NCBI GenBank assembly: GCA_964367095.1
Contig: CAYIXE010000020.1
Coordinates: 1-15,542, forward strand
Direction: 5' to 3'
Length of the DNA stretch: 15,542 bases
DNA from: UBA927 sp964367095
Lineage (GTDB): Bacteria > Patescibacteriota > Microgenomatia > UBA10105 > UBA927
In this document: piece after piece, positions 14,274 through 15,542 of the stretch
How positions within the stretch are numbered: position 1 is the first letter of the stretch
How the letters are laid out: every line of letters starts with the position of its first letter
The notes under the pieces: model-generated
What the model was told of the DNA's origin: nothing
The model's database searches: none
What the model saw: only the letters and a program-made list of their open reading frames with translations
Program-made: the position numbers and the translations under genes

Positions 14274-14507
14274 ATGTTAAAGATTCGACTCGCACAATAT
14301 GGCTCCAAAAATAGACGCACCTTTCGTGTTGTCGCCATTGATGAAAGTAAGCGAAGAAACGGTAAACCCGTCGAAATTTTGGGCTTTTACAATCCGCTTG
14401 TCAAACCCGCACAGTTTAAAATTGATAAAGAACGCCTCAACTATTGGAAGTCCCAAGGTGCGGTCATTACGATAGGCGTATCGAAACTTCTTGACAAAGC
14501 CTCATGA
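14274..14507 (+). CDS. rpsP: Ribosomal protein bS16
   Basis: 77 aa of the small ribosomal subunit. The start MLKIRLAQYGSKNRRTFRVV and the GKPVEILGFYNP segment are diagnostic. It is the first gene of the rpsP-khpA-trmD group and overlaps khpA by 4 bases (ATGA). It sits directly downstream of a candidate promoter, so it may be transcribed both with rnc and alone. Confidence 0.96.
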   Translation: MLKIRLAQYGSKNRRTFRVVAIDESKRRNGKPVEILGFYNPLVKPAQFKIDKERLNYWKSQGAVITIGVSKLLDKAS

Positions 14508-14764
14508 AAGACACACTTACCTATTTAGTCACGGCAATTGTTGATCATCCGGAAGATGTGGTCATAGAAGAGCGTCAGGTTGAGGATATGACGGTCTTTA
14601 CTCTGCACGTCAATCCCGAAGATATGGGCAAAATTATAGGCAAAGGCGGCAGAATTATCCGAAGTATTCGTGATCTTATTAAGATTCTTGCAGCAAAGAA
14701 AAATATCTATGTCGATGTCGAGATCGCAGAAGGACTCGAAATAAGCAAACCTGCAATTGCATGA
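14504..14764 (+). CDS. khpA: KH-domain RNA-binding protein KhpA
   Basis: 86 aa, a single KH domain. The GxxG loop is in GKIIGKGGRIIRSIRDLI (about 48-65), and the earlier strand reads TVFTLHVNPEDMG. KhpA-type proteins bind RNA, often as dimers with KhpB. Here it lies between rpsP and trmD, as is common in bacteria, with 4-base overlaps on both sides. The C-terminal tail is short and unremarkable. Confidence 0.92.
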   Translation: MKDTLTYLVTAIVDHPEDVVIEERQVEDMTVFTLHVNPEDMGKIIGKGGRIIRSIRDLIKILAAKKNIYVDVEIAEGLEISKPAIA

Positions 14765-15495
14765 AGTTCTCCATCATCACACTTTTTCCCGACATGTTTA
14801 GCGGTCCGTTTGGCTTCTCAATCATCAAACGAGCGAAAGAAAAAAAACTCATCAACTTAGAAATTATCAATCTTCGCGACTTTTCAAAAGACGCATACAA
14901 ATCAGTCGATGACAGGCCCTACGGTGGGGGAGCGGGAATGATACTACGCGTAGATATAGTGGATAGAGCACTCCAGCATATCAAATCACAAAACCCAAAA
15001 CCTGCCTCGCCGGCAGGCAGGCTCAATGGCCAACAAACCAAAATAATACTTTTAGATCCACAAGGCACACCGTACAAACAGTCAATAGCCAAAGATCTCG
15101 CGACAAATTTTGACCACATTATACTCATCTGCGGCCATTATGAAGGAGTGGACGCGCGTATACGAGATTTAATTGATGAGGAAATATCCATAGGCGACTA
15201 TATCCTGACAGGCGGCGAAATTCCTGCGATGGTACTGGTCGATAGTGTCACACGATTATTAGACGGTGTTCTTTCCAAAAAAGAAGCCACAGTACATGAG
15301 TCCTTTTCTGACGTACTTCTTGAGTATCCACAGTATACAAGGCCCCAAACCTACAACGGCATACAAGTGCCCGAGGTTCTTAAATCCGGCGATCCCAAAA
15401 AAATTAACATATGGCAAAAAAAGGAAGCACTACAAAAAACAACGTGCAAACGACCTGATCTTCTTAGGGCTCGTTCGCAAATTACTTGGCTATGA
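14761..15495 (+). CDS. trmD: tRNA (guanine-37-N1)-methyltransferase TrmD
   Basis: TrmD methylates G37 next to the anticodon, using SAM bound in a trefoil knot, and prevents frameshifting. 244 aa, normal length. Key segments are FPDMF (9-13), DRPYGGGAGM (51-60), LLDPQGTPYKQ (98-107), ICGHYEGVDARI (123-134), ISIGDYILTGGE (142-153) and EYPQYTRP (188-195). Residues about 75-92 (SQNPKPASPAGRLNGQQT) look like extra loop length before the LLDPQG strand. They coincide with a repeat and palindrome in the DNA (14981-15021). It overlaps khpA by 4 bases and ends just before a Shine-Dalgarno-like sequence for the next gene. Confidence 0.96.
   Translation: MKFSIITLFPDMFSGPFGFSIIKRAKEKKLINLEIINLRDFSKDAYKSVDDRPYGGGAGMILRVDIVDRALQHIKSQNPKPASPAGRLNGQQTKIILLDPQGTPYKQSIAKDLATNFDHIILICGHYEGVDARIRDLIDEEISIGDYILTGGEIPAMVLVDSVTRLLDGVLSKKEATVHESFSDVLLEYPQYTRPQTYNGIQVPEVLKSGDPKKINIWQKKEALQKTTCKRPDLLRARSQITWL
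14981..14999 (+). repeat. Dispersed repeat, copy 2 (in trmD)
   Basis: TCAAATCACAAAACCCAAA, identical to 1603-1621 in pheS but read in another frame (here as part of IKSQNPK). It is immediately followed by the GC-rich palindrome, so the two may form one composite element. Confidence 0.65.
15001..15021 (+). repeat. GC-rich palindrome inside trmD
   Basis: CCTGCCT (15001-15007) pairs exactly with AGGCAGG (15015-15021) around a GCCGGC core. The sequence is much richer in GC than its surroundings and is read through in frame as PASPAGR, an exposed loop ahead of the TrmD knot. Confidence 0.75.
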
Positions 15496-15534
15496 CTTGT
15501 TTTTTCTGTTGATAAATTCACCGTTGCACTGAAT

Positions 15535-15542
15535 GGTGGGAG
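15535..15542 (+). promoter_or_regulatory. Shine-Dalgarno-like sequence at the window edge
   Basis: GGTGGGAG ends the window, 39 bases after the trmD stop. It is probably the ribosome-binding site of the next gene. rplS often follows trmD, but nothing of that gene is visible here. Confidence 0.4.

Noticed and set aside
15266..15532. 88-codon frame overlapping the end of trmD in another frame
   Set aside because: It overlaps conserved TrmD residues, and its Lys-rich part comes from A-rich trmD codons; only the last 37 bases lie outside trmD.

Overview
The window looks like a piece of a Patescibacteria (CPR) genome, possibly of the Microgenomates branch. It is AT-rich and densely packed, with 1-4 bp gaps or overlaps between genes. 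PheT is short and has no N-terminal tRNA-binding domain, a single-helix 36-residue protein is present, several promoters sit directly on start codons, and small repeats have invaded coding sequence. The assignment rests on gene content and style only; no 16S rRNA gene is present. A run of 100 N at 10482-10581 marks an assembly gap.

Left part (1-6702): a small unknown ORF and a terminator-like hairpin are followed by a promoter and a two-gene phenylalanyl-tRNA synthetase operon. The alpha subunit carries an AlaX-type tRNA-editing domain at its N-terminus, and its reading frame holds three repeat-like insertions. pheT overlaps, tail to tail, a class A penicillin-binding protein gene on the minus strand.

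Centre (6710-10379): two divergent promoters share their -35 region. The rightward one drives a complete T-box riboswitch (stem I with a UAC specifier, stem II, IIA/B pseudoknot, stem III, antiterminator, terminator). Four bases after the terminator comes a tRNA-Tyr(GTA) gene, then a SAM-dependent methyltransferase, a MetE-like zinc methyltransferase and tyrS. This appears to be a tyrosine-starvation regulon in which the riboswitch may control the gene for its own ligand tRNA. It is the most unusual part of the window.

Gap region (10380-10944): a 38-bp tandem repeat runs into the assembly gap. Beyond the gap lie a diverged repeat edge, a perfect 16-bp AT-rich hairpin and a 36-residue membrane peptide gene.

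Right part (10945-15542): recG, rpmF, nusB, rnc, rpsP, khpA and trmD form a compact operon for recombination repair, ribosome components, RNA processing, antitermination and tRNA modification. An internal promoter precedes rpsP. trmD carries the same 19-nt repeat word as pheS, joined to a GC-rich palindrome. The window ends on a Shine-Dalgarno-like sequence for the next gene.
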